Shown piece by piece: positions 14,162 to 21,228 of a stretch of DNA of 55,124 nt (the first letter of the stretch is position 1; the number at the start of each line of letters is the position of its first letter). The translations under genes were made by a program, and so were the position numbers. Under the pieces are notes generated by a model. The model saw only the letters and a program-made list of their open reading frames with translations, made no database searches and had not been told where the DNA came from. The stretch lies in the IMG/VR virus record IMGVR_UViG_3300021138_000034, positions 1-55,124 of that record, one strand, 5' to 3'. This stretch comes from a virus.

Positions 14162-14384
14162 TGTCATGCCCTTCATCTAAGTGTTCGGTGTCGTAAGTAA
14201 TCCTAAAGATATCTGAGTAAGAACTACGATAATGGGGAGGAGAAAAGTCTATATGACCAAATCCTCTATTAGGCTCTACTGGTGGAAGATTTGAAAGATA
14301 TTTTTGATACGCATTCCAAGCTCGCCAAGCAATAAAGAGAATTAAAAGCAGAAACAGCTGAAAACCTAATCCCATTAGCAGCAC
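14136..14384 (-). CDS. Single-pass membrane protein (82 aa)
   Basis: A strongly hydrophobic N-terminus (about 3-22, LLMGLGFQLFLLLILFIAWR) followed by a soluble, acidic C-terminal part. Overlaps the genes on both sides. No recognised family. Confidence 0.6.
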   Translation of the reverse strand: MLLMGLGFQLFLLLILFIAWRAWNAYQKYLSNLPPVEPNRGFGHIDFSPPHYRSSYSDIFRITYDTEHLDEGHDNGTEEVSE

Positions 14385-14746
14385 CTATCCACGTGTTTAG
14401 CCGACCAGTCATGTAACCACTCCCAAAACTTCTCATTAATTCGCTTCCGCCGGGGGGTTAGCTTTACACCATTGATCTCGCCACCAAAGATTGAGTACCC
14501 GCCCATTGCCGTTTCACGACCGAAATCGAGCGGTACACCCAGAGTAATAACATGAGGCTCTTCGGTAGGCAGCTGAGGGTCTGGCGCTCCGTGACTTAGG
14601 ATTCGGTTCATCCTGGAACCGCACTCTCCGCAGTAGCCGTGGACCATCCTTCGACCGGTATCGCTGGTCTTAGTCCAGGCGCTAAGCATATCCCTGCGGA
14701 CTTTGCATTTAATACAGTAGGCATCCATCGCACCTTCGTGTGTCAC
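14375..14746 (-). CDS. DUF5679-like zinc-ribbon protein (123 aa)
   Basis: Start GTG 14746 is chosen because AAGGGG lies five bases upstream and GTGA overlaps the previous stop. MDAYCIKCKVRRDM followed by GYCGECGSRMNRI is the DUF5679 four-cysteine ribbon. The C-terminal 60 residues contain TPRRKRINEKFWEWLHDW and a terminal CC. Small adaptor-like protein; role unknown. Confidence 0.7.
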   Translation of the reverse strand: MTHEGAMDAYCIKCKVRRDMLSAWTKTSDTGRRMVHGYCGECGSRMNRILSHGAPDPQLPTEEPHVITLGVPLDFGRETAMGGYSIFGGEINGVKLTPRRKRINEKFWEWLHDWSAKHVDRCC

Positions 14747-14940
14747 TTTAGCCCCTTCTTTATAGCTTTGATAGTGGGGCAAGGATATTTGGTAGGGCAC
14801 TCTACGCAGCAGGTTCCAGTTTTTGTTTTGTAAGGCTTATGTAATTCCACTACTGCACGGAGGGCAGCGACTGTTACTCCTACAACGCTGCAACTTTGGT
14901 CAAGTTCATCTAAATTTGCCAGCAGCTCTTCGTGTTTCAC
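14743..14940 (-). CDS. Small cysteine-rich actinophage-type protein (65 aa)
   Basis: GTG 14940 is chosen: GGAGGA six bases upstream and GTGA overlap with the preceding gene. The pattern ALRAVVELHKP...GTCCVECPTKYPCPTI is recurrent in actinobacterial and actinophage small proteins. It probably binds one zinc. Function unknown. Confidence 0.65.
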   Translation of the reverse strand: MKHEELLANLDELDQSCSVVGVTVAALRAVVELHKPYKTKTGTCCVECPTKYPCPTIKAIKKGLK

Positions 14941-15104
14941 TCGCACTCCTCCTTTAGCCATTGGTGCAGGTATACACCGAATTCGCCAAGTTCCATTCTT
15001 GTCTCTATGGAGTTCTCTTCGAGAAATTCAAAGAAGTCATCATCCATGACGACGACCGGTAGGCCGAAGAAAGTTACATCCGAGATGTGCTCAAGTTGTT
15101 CCAT
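14937..15104 (-). CDS. Acidic hypothetical protein (55 aa)
   Basis: MEQLEHISDVTFFGLPVVVM then DDDFFEFLEEN, ending LHQWLKEECE. Lies nine bases after the methylase gene and is coupled by GTGA to the next gene. No motif. Confidence 0.6.
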   Translation of the reverse strand: MEQLEHISDVTFFGLPVVVMDDDFFEFLEENSIETRMELGEFGVYLHQWLKEECE

Positions 15105-15113
15105 GAAAGCACC

Positions 15114-15578
15114 TTATAACTTTGTCCGAAGGATTACAACGGCTGATGGGAACGGCGCTGCATTCTTCTGATCTCCAAATTTCAATCGACCGCGGATGAA
15201 GCGAATATCGTGATGGATGCAGGATTCATGCCACCACCTGGTATCAGTCCTAGCAGGTACCAAAGCGACTACTGTAGAGCCTCTAGAGGCCTCCAAATCA
15301 GCTTTGGCCATCCAATCCTTGATTGTCTTGCCATAGGGCGGATTTAGCCAGATAGTGCCTCCAGCGGCATCCTCGGTCCAATTTCGTGTAAATGCGTCTC
15401 GCATAGTGGGATCAGGATGGTCAGGTCCATACCAGTTCTGGCAGAGAGCTGATGAAGCTAGAGCAGCTGCATCGAGGACAAAATCGAACTCATCATCTAG
15501 CTTGGCGAAGAATGCCTTCGGCGTGGTCCAGGTGTCATCCTCGGAGGACTTGAAAGCTTCTTCTGAATAAAATCCCAT
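15114..15578 (-). CDS. Phage-type DNA N6-adenine methyltransferase (Dam family)
   Basis: 154 residues. DTWTTPKAFFAKLDDEFDF-LDAAA is the N-terminal family signature and LNPPYGKTIKDW carries the catalytic NPPY (79-82). IRGRLKFGD...PFPSAVVIL completes the pattern of the phage N-6-adenine-methyltransferase family. It modifies adenines in phage DNA, likely against host restriction, and so pairs in purpose with the ArdC gene across the divergent region. First gene of the leftward unit; an inverted repeat lies 20 bases before its start. Confidence 0.9.
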   Translation of the reverse strand: MGFYSEEAFKSSEDDTWTTPKAFFAKLDDEFDFVLDAAALASSALCQNWYGPDHPDPTMRDAFTRNWTEDAAGGTIWLNPPYGKTIKDWMAKADLEASRGSTVVALVPARTDTRWWHESCIHHDIRFIRGRLKFGDQKNAAPFPSAVVILRTKL

Positions 15579-15597
15579 GCCGGTAGCCTATCACCAT

Positions 15598-15631
15598 GAC
15601 ACTTCTATACTCATTTGCGTATAGAAGTGTC
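15598..15631 (-). promoter_or_regulatory. 13-bp inverted repeat before methylase start
   Basis: GACACTTCTATAC / GTATAGAAGTGTC is a perfect 13-bp inverted repeat with an 8-nt spacer, in the leader of the adenine methylase. It could be an operator or an RNA hairpin. A further TGTATAGAA copy sits at 15634. Confidence 0.7.
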
Positions 15632-15644
15632 AATGTATAGAAAA

Positions 15645-15675
15645 GGTAACCTTTGGGTACCTTTGGGTACCTTTA
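15645..15675. repeat. Three direct repeats GGTACCTTTG
   Basis: GGTAACCTTTG, GGTACCTTTG and GGTACCTTTA follow head-to-tail at 15645, 15656 and 15666, in the divergent intergenic region. They look like tandem protein-binding sites. Confidence 0.75.
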
Positions 15676-15688
15676 GCTAATTCCAGCG

Positions 15689-15698
15689 CGACACGCCG
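15689..15698 (-). promoter_or_regulatory. CGGCGTGTCG element, leftward copy
   Basis: CGACACGCCG on the plus strand is the reverse complement of the element found in the rightward cassettes. Here it faces the leftward methylase unit, which suggests both arms use the same signal. No clear GTTATAAA lies behind it. Confidence 0.55.
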
Positions 15699-15757
15699 TC
15701 TGACCTGGGGTTATGCCTGCAAACAATGTGCGCTTACTTTGGTGTACTATTTCTGCC

Positions 15758-15925
15758 ATGCCTACATATGACTTCACCTGCATCGGTTGTGATCTGACTG
15801 TCGAACGCTACTTTACGTTCCATGAAGAGCGCCGAGTTGAGTGCGATCAATGTGGGAATCAAATGCTCAAGTCGCTTACCGCTACACCTGCACATTTCAA
15901 AGGTGGCGGATGGGGTGGCCAGTAG
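15758..15925 (+). CDS. FmdB-family zinc-ribbon protein (55 aa)
   Basis: MPTYDFTCIGCDLTVERYF...VECDQCGNQM...FKGGGW is the FmdB/CxxC zinc-ribbon family pattern with two Cys pairs. ATG 15758 matches the family start, and the in-frame upstream ATG at 15713 is rejected. First gene of the rightward region. The family is thought to be regulatory but is poorly defined. Confidence 0.8.
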   Translation: MPTYDFTCIGCDLTVERYFTFHEERRVECDQCGNQMLKSLTATPAHFKGGGWGGQ

Positions 15926-16062
15926 GCTACTGCTTAGCGCCGTATACCTTCAAAAAATTTTGATGCCCCCCGGCTGGGCTACTGTATAAGCCGTTATAGT
16001 CAAATCTTGCGCCGATTACCTGGAGGCCTTTGTAGATTTGTCGACATTTAACCGTGGGGGCT

Positions 16063-16078
16063 TCGAACATCTGTTCGA
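16063..16078. promoter_or_regulatory. SOS (LexA-type) box upstream of ArdC
   Basis: TCGAACATCTGTTCGA is an exact match to the actinobacterial SOS box TCGAAC-N4-GTTCGA. It lies 125 bases before the ArdC start and just upstream of the GTTATAAA element. Confidence 0.75.
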
Positions 16079-16094
16079 GAGTGAGGGCGCTGGA

Positions 16095-16115
16095 TTGTTA
16101 TCTAATCGTTATAAA
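16095..16115 (+). promoter_or_regulatory. GTTATAAA operator/-10 element of ArdC
   Basis: GTTATC-N5-GTTATAAA, the same element as in the cassettes at 17.1-23.1 kb, with its left half in direct rather than inverted orientation. The CGGCGTGTCG element is not present downstream here. Confidence 0.6.
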
Positions 16116-16202
16116 TCTACGCTCGCGCCTATTCGACACGGTGGGGGCGCTCGTGTACCTTGGACTTATAAGCGCAAAGGTTGCGCAAAGTTAGGGGTAA
16201 CT

Positions 16203-17075
16203 ATGAACCGCAGTGAAATCGAATCTCTAGTGACCAGCATGGTCACGGCACAATTACGCGAGGGGCGCGTCCCATGGCGTAAGACTTGGGCAAGCAAGGT
16301 CGGTCGACCAACCAACCTAGCCACCCGCCACCAGTACACGGGCGTTAATTGGCTCGTACTCTCTATGCAGGATGTCCCATCCCAACTATGGGTCACCTAT
16401 AAGCAAGCCCAAGCCCTAGGCGGTCAAGTCCGCAAGGGTAGCAAGGGTATCCACTGCATCAAGTACGGCACGATTGACACGGGCAAGGTCGACGCAAAGG
16501 GCAAGCCTATCCTCCGCCCATTCTTGAAGGCGTTCACCGTATTTAATGTCTCGCAGTGCGACGGGTTGACCATTCCCGCCGACTTGGTACCAGTCAAGCG
16601 CGAGACTGAGATATTGCCAGCGGTTGAGACTATGCTCGCCAACTATGCCAACCGCCCAACCGTTTACCATGGCGACTACGCAACCCCTCACTATAAGCCA
16701 ACCGAGGACACTATCCATATGCCCGAGGCTGGTCTATTCGATAGCGTCGAGGAGTACGCGACCGCGCTCGCTCATGAGATGACCCACTCGACTGGTCACC
16801 AGTCACGCGAGAATCGCGACATCATGAACCGATTCGGTTGCGAGGGATACGCCAAGGAGGAGCTAGTAGCCGAGATGGGTGCAGCCATGATGATGGTCGA
16901 GTATGGAATCGACATCGACCTCCCTAACACTGCCAGCTATCTCGCCAGCTGGTTGAAGGCTTTGAATGATGACCCAAGCCTCCTAGTTACCGCAAGTGCC
17001 AAGGCTCAGAAGGCAGTCGACCGAATGACTGGTAAGAAGGCAGTCGTCGAGGTCGAGGAGGAGGTGAGCGCCTAA
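16203..17075 (+). CDS. ardC: ArdC-like anti-restriction protein with zinc metallopeptidase domain
   Basis: ATG 16203 (TTAGGGG upstream) gives 290 residues. The ArdC N-terminal domain covers about 1-125 (SLVTSMVTAQLREGRVPW, AQALGGQVRKGSKG), which in plasmid ArdC binds single-stranded DNA. A zincin-like domain follows with HEMTH at 191-195 and EELVAEMGAAMM near 219-230. A longer TTG frame back to 16038 is rejected because it would read through the SOS box and operator. It likely blocks host restriction early in infection. Controlled by an SOS box and a GTTATAAA element. Confidence 0.9.
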   Translation: MNRSEIESLVTSMVTAQLREGRVPWRKTWASKVGRPTNLATRHQYTGVNWLVLSMQDVPSQLWVTYKQAQALGGQVRKGSKGIHCIKYGTIDTGKVDAKGKPILRPFLKAFTVFNVSQCDGLTIPADLVPVKRETEILPAVETMLANYANRPTVYHGDYATPHYKPTEDTIHMPEAGLFDSVEEYATALAHEMTHSTGHQSRENRDIMNRFGCEGYAKEELVAEMGAAMMMVEYGIDIDLPNTASYLASWLKALNDDPSLLVTASAKAQKAVDRMTGKKAVVEVEEEVSA

Positions 17076-17115
17076 GAGGTAAGGCGTCGAGCGGGGGAGC
17101 GATCCCCCGCGAGAT

Positions 17116-17201
17116 GTTTGTGTTGGTGCCCACCCTCCCAGCATTAAAGGAATGGAATGGAGAGATTATAACGAAATCGTTATAAAACTCTCGGCGTGTC
17201 G
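17116..17201 (+). promoter_or_regulatory. Early regulatory cassette, copy 1
   Basis: GTTTGTGTTG at 17116-17125; hairpin TTGGTGC-[CCACCCTCCCA]-GCATTAA with two G-T pairs; purine stretch GGAGAGA; perfect inverted repeat TTATAAC-GAAATC-GTTATAA at 17166-17185; CGGCGTGTCG at 17192-17201 (5-nt spacing instead of 7). A GCGGGGGA/TCCCCCGC hairpin precedes it. Drives the gene at 17275 after a 73-nt leader. Confidence 0.8.
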
Positions 17202-17274
17202 CTATTGGTGCTGTCGTAGGTAGGCGGTATTGTTCTCGGTGTTGGCAGATAGCCAGCAGATTAGGGGTAATCAA

Positions 17275-17448
17275 ATGAGCGTTAAAAAAGCGCGTAGGTC
17301 GTTAGTAGCAGGTATCTTTATGGGCGCACTAGTTGCGCTAGGTATAAATGCGGGAGTTGGTTTCTTGACTACTCATCATCAGGTCGAGTACAACTGCCAC
17401 CAAGCAGATGTCGGTTGGGAGTGCGATACTAAGTGGGTGCATAACTAA
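17275..17448 (+). CDS. Single-pass membrane protein (57 aa)
   Basis: MSVKKARRSLVAGIFMGALV with one transmembrane helix (about 10-33), then a short region with two Cys (NCHQADVGWECDTKWVHN). Positively charged N-terminus suggests N-in topology. Coupled by TAATG to the zinc-ribbon gene. Confidence 0.7.
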   Translation: MSVKKARRSLVAGIFMGALVALGINAGVGFLTTHHQVEYNCHQADVGWECDTKWVHN

Positions 17449-17558
17449 TGGAGTGTCGTTTCTGCCAGTCCGACGGTGGTTCAGATTACTATGACGGTTT
17501 CTGCCACCTGTGTTACAAAATCATCCATCCGAGGAAAGGTAAAACAAATGTCAGTTGA
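17448..17558 (+). CDS. Zinc-ribbon micro-protein (36 aa)
   Basis: MECRFCQSDGGSDYYDGFCH then LCYKIIHPRKGK: CxxC...CxxC metal site. Starts on the A of the preceding stop (TAATG) and overlaps the next gene by 11 bases. Confidence 0.65.
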   Translation: MECRFCQSDGGSDYYDGFCHLCYKIIHPRKGKTNVS

Positions 17559-17763
17559 TACAACAAGCCCAGTCTATCCAGATGTCCATGTCCAGCTCGT
17601 TGGTCAGGACGGTAATGCGTTTGCGATCATGGGACGCGTCCAGTCAGCCCTAGAAGATGCGGGCGCAACTAAAGAAGAAATCGAGCAATATCTAAACGAA
17701 TCCATGTCAGGCGATTACGATAATCTTCTTCGTACCGCTGTGAAATGGGTGAGCGTTTCCTAA
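17548..17763 (+). CDS. Conserved actinophage hypothetical protein (71 aa)
   Basis: YPDVHVQLVGQDGNAFAIMG, VQSALEDAGATKEEIEQY and SGDYDNLLRTAVKWVSV form a well-conserved pattern I know from actinobacteria and their phages. AGGAAAGG precedes ATG 17548. Function not established. Confidence 0.75.
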   Translation: MSVDTTSPVYPDVHVQLVGQDGNAFAIMGRVQSALEDAGATKEEIEQYLNESMSGDYDNLLRTAVKWVSVS

Positions 17764-17786
17764 AGCTTAGTTACCCCTAAGACGGC

Positions 17787-17820
17787 AGCCCGGCGGGGCT
17801 TCTCTCCTGCCGGGCTTTGC
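17787..17820 (+). terminator. Intrinsic terminator
   Basis: AGCCCGGC / GCCGGGCT stem with a 14-nt loop, followed by TTGCTGTG. Closes the 17275-17763 unit just before the next cassette. Confidence 0.75.
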
Positions 17821-17839
17821 TGTGTCCGCGCGAGAAAAT

Positions 17840-17928
17840 GTTTGTGTTGGAAGCCCGCCCACCCAGCTTCAGGAATATCTAGGAGAGAGATTGTTATCAG
17901 ATTGTTATAAATGTTCCTCGGCGTGTCG
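17840..17928 (+). promoter_or_regulatory. Early regulatory cassette, copy 2
   Basis: GTTTGTGTTG at 17840; hairpin GAAGC-[CCGCCCACCCA]-GCTTC at 17850-17870; AGGAGAGAGA; GTTATC-AGATT-GTTATAAA at 17893-17911 (left half in direct orientation); 7-nt gap; CGGCGTGTCG at 17919-17928. A 74-nt leader leads to the gene at 18003. Confidence 0.82.
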
Positions 17929-18002
17929 GTTTGCCTAGTCGGTGGCATGGCATACCATTGAGGCAGATAGCAGACGGCTATCAGTTCGAGAAAGGAACGA
18001 TT

Positions 18003-18569
18003 ATGGGTCTAGATATGTATCTAGAGGCTCGTAAGTTCGTTTCGGGATACGATTTTGCTCCCGAAGCGGATAAGCATTTGTTTAATCAGTTGAGCGAGAT
18101 TAGCCCCGCTGCTCCAAGCGTGGACTCTCCCTCTTTCCAATTAACCGTAAATATCGGTTATTGGCGCAAGGCGAACGCTATTCACGGTTGGTTTGTCCGT
18201 GAAATTGGCGACGGCGTTGATGAGTGCCAAGAAATGTATGTTCGCCGTGAGAAGTTGGCTGAACTGAAGTCTGCTCTCTTATTGGCTCTTGGTGAAAAGC
18301 CAAGCGTTGTTGCTCCTGCCTCTCAGGGTTATTCCATTAACGGCAACCCTGCCGAGGTTATCGCTGAGACTATGGTTCTAGAGGCTCACCGTGCTGAACT
18401 CAATGATGAGAGTGATACCGACCCTCTCCGTCCCGTCGGTGGTTTCTTTTTCGGTGGTACTGAGAAAGATGAGTGGTACTACCGTCAATTAGCGAACACT
18501 CTCGACATTATCGAGAAGGCGCTCGCTCTCCCAAGTACTTGGGACATTTACTATCAGGCGAGTTGGTAA
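18003..18569 (+). CDS. Conserved MGLDMYL-type hypothetical protein (188 aa)
   Basis: Starts MGLDMYLEARKF and has TVNIGYWRKANAIHGWFV and a later FFFGGTEKDEWYYRQLANT. These motifs belong to a widespread phage/bacterial family without an agreed function. CGAGAAAGGA precedes ATG 18003. TAATG-coupled to the next gene. Confidence 0.75.
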   Translation: MGLDMYLEARKFVSGYDFAPEADKHLFNQLSEISPAAPSVDSPSFQLTVNIGYWRKANAIHGWFVREIGDGVDECQEMYVRREKLAELKSALLLALGEKPSVVAPASQGYSINGNPAEVIAETMVLEAHRAELNDESDTDPLRPVGGFFFGGTEKDEWYYRQLANTLDIIEKALALPSTWDIYYQASW

Positions 18570-18853
18570 TGGCTAACTCTCAGGCTCGTGCGCTCGTCGA
18601 AAGGCGAGCGCAGGAGTGGCACAAGCGCTATTACTCTCAGTTGAACGGTGCGACCCTTGCCTTTGTTTGTATGACCGAGGATGAGTGGGGCAACCCTGAT
18701 TTCCCTACCTTCTTAGCGAAGTTCCCTGACGGTAGGACTATCCAGCTCGAAGTCTCTCGTGACCCTGAAGGAAATGGTGGCGGATTTATTTTCGGCATGG
18801 ATTTCCCTGACATGGCTGACTTTGATAAGGAAAGCGGGTTCGATAAGTTGTAA
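18569..18853 (+). CDS. Hypothetical protein (94 aa)
   Basis: Helical N-terminus (ARALVERRAQEWHKRYYSQL) then a beta-rich part (FLAKFPDGRTIQLEVSRDPE) and a Gly/Asp/Phe-rich end. The start overlaps the preceding stop (TAATG); upstream in-frame starts lie inside the previous gene and are rejected. No known family. Confidence 0.65.
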   Translation: MANSQARALVERRAQEWHKRYYSQLNGATLAFVCMTEDEWGNPDFPTFLAKFPDGRTIQLEVSRDPEGNGGGFIFGMDFPDMADFDKESGFDKL

Positions 18854-18922
18854 GCGATTGGGGTTGGGAGTGATAACCAGTAACGGCGCGAGTAGCCTCG
18901 CGCGACCCCTCGCTCGCAAAAT

Positions 18923-19008
18923 GTTTGTGTTGAGCCCACCCACCCAGCTCAAATAGGAATGGATCGAGAGAGATAACGAAATTGTTATAGAAGTCGCTCG
19001 GCGTGTCG
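18923..19008 (+). promoter_or_regulatory. Early regulatory cassette, copy 3
   Basis: GTTTGTGTTG at 18923; hairpin TTGAGC-[CCACCCACCCA]-GCTCAA; GAGAGAG; GATAAC-GAAATT-GTTATA at 18972-18989; 7-nt gap; CGGCGTGTCG at 18999-19008. A GCGCGAG-TAGC-CTCGCGC hairpin lies upstream. 86-nt leader to 19095. Confidence 0.82.
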
Positions 19009-19094
19009 GCTGGAGATGTCGGTGCTGTCGAGTATTGTGTGGCTGTTGGTCAAACGACCAGCCCTGCTGACGGCAGGTTCAGAAAGGAAGTCCT

Positions 19095-19508
19095 ATGGGC
19101 ATAGCCCTTAAAGTTCCCAGAGCCAAAGTTTTGGTGGCTCTCAAAGACAGGCTCGTTCAGATTGAGTCTGACTACAAGCACCAAGCCAAGTATGAGGCTG
19201 ATTTCATCAAGGCTCATAAGAAGTGGCAACAAGATGTAATCAAGTTGGCTACAACCGAAGGCAAAATCCTTCCTACCGAGTGTTCGGTCTATGTCCGAGC
19301 ATACGGCACTAGCAACCAAATCAGCCTTCAGTATGAAGTGAAGAAGGAAGATTTGCCTGAAGAACCGACCCGTGATTGGGAGTCGATTAGCGACTACAAG
19401 TATCGCGAGATGCGTGATGAAATAAGCAACGCTATCCGCGTGATCGAGATGTGCGAAGATGAGGTAATCCCAGCCTCCACTCTCAAACCTTATAGCCACT
19501 ATCTATAA
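19095..19508 (+). CDS. Coiled-coil hypothetical protein (137 aa)
   Basis: Helical N-terminal half (KVLVALKDRLVQIESDYKHQ...HKKWQQDVIKLA), a beta segment (CSVYVRAYGTSNQISLQYEV) and a helical C-terminus. AGAAAGGA precedes ATG 19095. Single-gene unit with its own cassette and terminator. No recognised family. Confidence 0.65.
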   Translation: MGIALKVPRAKVLVALKDRLVQIESDYKHQAKYEADFIKAHKKWQQDVIKLATTEGKILPTECSVYVRAYGTSNQISLQYEVKKEDLPEEPTRDWESISDYKYREMRDEISNAIRVIEMCEDEVIPASTLKPYSHYL

Positions 19509-19519
19509 GAGATAGGAGA

Positions 19520-19553
19520 AGCCCTCGCCCTTAGGAAAGGCGGGGGCTTTTTC
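19520..19553 (+). terminator. Intrinsic terminator
   Basis: Ten-bp GC-rich stem AGCCCTCGCC / GGCGGGGGCT (one wobble), 9-nt loop, then TTTTTC. Confidence 0.9.
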
Positions 19554-19578
19554 GCGCCCGCGCGGAACGCGCGGAATT

Positions 19579-19676
19579 GTTTGTGTTGGAAAGCCCACCC
19601 ACCCTGCTTTCTGGAATACATAGGAGAGAGATAGGGATTTATAACAAAATCGTTATAAAAGACTTACGGCGTGTCG
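19579..19676 (+). promoter_or_regulatory. Early regulatory cassette, copy 4
   Basis: GTTTGTGTTG at 19579; hairpin GAAAGC-[CCACCCACCCT]-GCTTTC at 19589-19611; AGGAGAGAGA; TTTATAAC-AAAATC-GTTATAAA at 19638-19659; 7-nt gap; CGGCGTGTCG at 19667-19676. CCGCGC/GCGCGG hairpin upstream. 78-nt leader to 19755. Confidence 0.82.
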
Positions 19677-19754
19677 CTATTGCCTGTCGGTCTGGACGTG
19701 TAATGTCTGCTCTGTCGGGGAAACTCTTCGACTGTTCGAGAAAGGAACAAGCGG

Positions 19755-20249
19755 ATGTCTAAAAAAGACACGCTGAAAATAAAAGAGGCTTGCCTTCTTT
19801 TATTGAGCCTTGCCGATAAGTGGCAAGACGGAAAACCACTAGACCACGAGGAGATTGACCTTCTCGCGTGGGCTATCGCTGAAAATCTACAAGTGCGCGA
19901 TTACGCTATGAGCGCGCTACTTATGGACAAATTCGAGTCCGTAACTCTGACGATTGACTTCTATGACGAACTCGTTTCGCTCGTATCTGACGAATACAAG
20001 CACTCAATTCTCTCTATCCTTGCCATTCTTTGGTATGGCGCTGAGGATGACGAACTATCTGCCCGTAACCTGTCTATGGCTCTAGCCCTAAAGCCTGATT
20101 ATAAACTCGCGTTACTGGTTCAGAGAATCCACTCTGCTAACTGGCCTCACGAGGTTGTGCAAAATATGTTTAACGAACTCCACCCTACGGTGCGCGCCAG
20201 CGTGACCGAGGGCGGAGAGTATGCGGAAATGCTGGTTTCACAGGGCTAA
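19755..20249 (+). CDS. DUF4192-like protein (164 aa)
   Basis: The C-terminal half (ILSILAILWYGAEDDELSAR, LSMALALKPDYKLALLVQRI) resembles the helical repeat of actinobacterial DUF4192. The full-length family is longer, so this may be a short phage version. CGAGAAAGGA precedes ATG 19755. Function of the family is unknown. Confidence 0.6.
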   Translation: MSKKDTLKIKEACLLLLSLADKWQDGKPLDHEEIDLLAWAIAENLQVRDYAMSALLMDKFESVTLTIDFYDELVSLVSDEYKHSILSILAILWYGAEDDELSARNLSMALALKPDYKLALLVQRIHSANWPHEVVQNMFNELHPTVRASVTEGGEYAEMLVSQG

Positions 20250-20266
20250 GTAGCCAGCGTTAGAGA

Positions 20267-20297
20267 AGCCCCCCAGCTCGTCACTGGGGGGTTTTTC
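20267..20297 (+). terminator. Intrinsic terminator
   Basis: CCCCCCAG / CTGGGGGG stem with 7-nt loop followed by TTTTTC; a strong canonical terminator. Confidence 0.92.
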
Positions 20298-20336
20298 ATT
20301 TGCCCTTGATCGCGCGAACGTGGGTCGCGCGAGATT

Positions 20337-20423
20337 GTTTGTGTTGGTTGCCCGCCCACCCAGCAACTAGGAATTGAATGGAGAGACATAACGAAATTGT
20401 TATAAATGGGTACCGGCGTGTCG
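20337..20423 (+). promoter_or_regulatory. Early regulatory cassette, copy 5
   Basis: GTTTGTGTTG at 20337; hairpin GTTGC-[CCGCCCACCCA]-GCAAC at 20347-20367; GGAGAGA; ATAAC-GAAATT-GTTAT at 20388-20403; 7-nt gap; CGGCGTGTCG at 20414-20423. TCGCGCGA repeats upstream form a hairpin. 55-nt leader to GTG 20479. Confidence 0.82.
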
Positions 20424-20478
20424 TGACCGGTCGCGGGCCGGATGTGGCAAGATGTGTTTACTCGAGAAAGGAGTTACC

Positions 20479-20784
20479 GTGACTGGTACAGAAGGCATTC
20501 AGATAGTCGATGCGCAGCATCACTATGCAGTTCTTGAAGTTAAGAAGGAACTGAAGTTTAAATTCGATGGTCATGACTATGAGTGGACGGCATTCATTGG
20601 AGAACGTGGCTATGTCGAATATTGGAAGAGAGATGGCATATCAATTGAAGGTGGCGACACTGACGTTGAGTACCAGGTCCTGGACATGGACATGGGAGCG
20701 CTTTGGGAGGAAATCACTAATCGCAATTGCCAGCATAACCGGGCATGCGAATGTATGACATGTGGTGAGGTTCTCTATCACTGA
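20479..20784 (+). CDS. Hypothetical protein with C-terminal Cys/His cluster (101 aa)
   Basis: GTG 20479 is chosen for CGAGAAAGGAG upstream; an in-frame ATG at 20452 lies before that site. A beta-rich core (EVKKELKFKFDGHDYEWTAF) is followed by CQHNRACECMTCGEVLYH, a likely zinc site. No known family. Confidence 0.65.
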   Translation: MTGTEGIQIVDAQHHYAVLEVKKELKFKFDGHDYEWTAFIGERGYVEYWKRDGISIEGGDTDVEYQVLDMDMGALWEEITNRNCQHNRACECMTCGEVLYH

Positions 20785-20810
20785 TGGGTCCGTCAGCCCT
20801 ATCATCGAGG

Positions 20811-20842
20811 CCCCCGGGAAACCGGGGGTCTTTCGATTTTCG
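20811..20842 (+). terminator. Intrinsic terminator
   Basis: CCCCCGG-GAAA-CCGGGGG tetraloop hairpin followed by TCTTTCGATTTT. Confidence 0.88.
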
Positions 20843-20847
20843 GAATT

Positions 20848-20944
20848 GTTTGTGTTGGCCCTCCCACCCAGCATTTAAGGAATAGGAATAGAGAGAGATA
20901 CCGGCTTTATAACGAAATTGTTATAAACCATGGCCGGCGTGTCG
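20848..20944 (+). promoter_or_regulatory. Early regulatory cassette, copy 6
   Basis: GTTTGTGTTG at 20848; loop CCTCCCACCCA conserved but flanked by only a 2-bp GC stem, the weakest hairpin of the set; GAGAGAGA; TTTATAAC-GAAATT-GTTATAAA at 20906-20927 (perfect 8-bp arms); 7-nt gap; CGGCGTGTCG at 20935-20944. 68-nt leader to 21013. Confidence 0.8.
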
Positions 20945-21012
20945 CGATTGATTGTCCGTGGCCTCGTGTAAGTTGTGCCTTGCCGGAAAGGTTCCGCGCA
21001 AGAAAGGTAAAC

Positions 21013-21228
21013 ATGTCTAAAGACGAAGACATAAAGACGGAAGAGGTGACGTACCGGTTCATTACCGGCACGTGGTATTCCATCACCATTCCTAAAGAGA
21101 GAGAGGGGCAACCCGGCTACTCTCCTGAAGAGATATACAGCGCTTACTTTAATGAGGGCGCGCCTGATGACGTTAAGGTCTCAGAGGATGAAGTGGACCA
21201 TGTCTGGGAGGATGATTTAAATGCCTAG
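21013..21228 (+). CDS. Hypothetical protein (71 aa)
   Basis: Charged small protein with a TYRFITGTWYSITIPKERE beta segment and an acidic end (SEDEVDHVWEDDLNA). AAGAAAGGT precedes ATG 21013. Overlaps the next gene by 8 bases. Confidence 0.65.
   Translation: MSKDEDIKTEEVTYRFITGTWYSITIPKEREGQPGYSPEEIYSAYFNEGAPDDVKVSEDEVDHVWEDDLNA

Noticed and set aside
15985-15999. TATAAGCCGTTATAG upstream of ArdC as another operator
   Set aside because: Only partly matches the element, lacks GTTATAAA and has no CGGCGTGTCG at the expected distance.
16038-16202. N-terminal extension of ArdC from TTG 16038
   Set aside because: It would translate through the SOS box and the operator and lacks family similarity; ATG 16203 has a ribosome site and matches the ArdC N-terminus.
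17850-17870. G-quadruplex on the opposite strand of the C-rich loop
   Set aside because: Only three G-runs of the needed length are present; a stable quadruplex needs four.
19725-19736. TCGACTGTTCGA as another SOS box
   Set aside because: The left arm lacks the AAC of TCGAAC; it is a plain palindrome next to the ribosome site.
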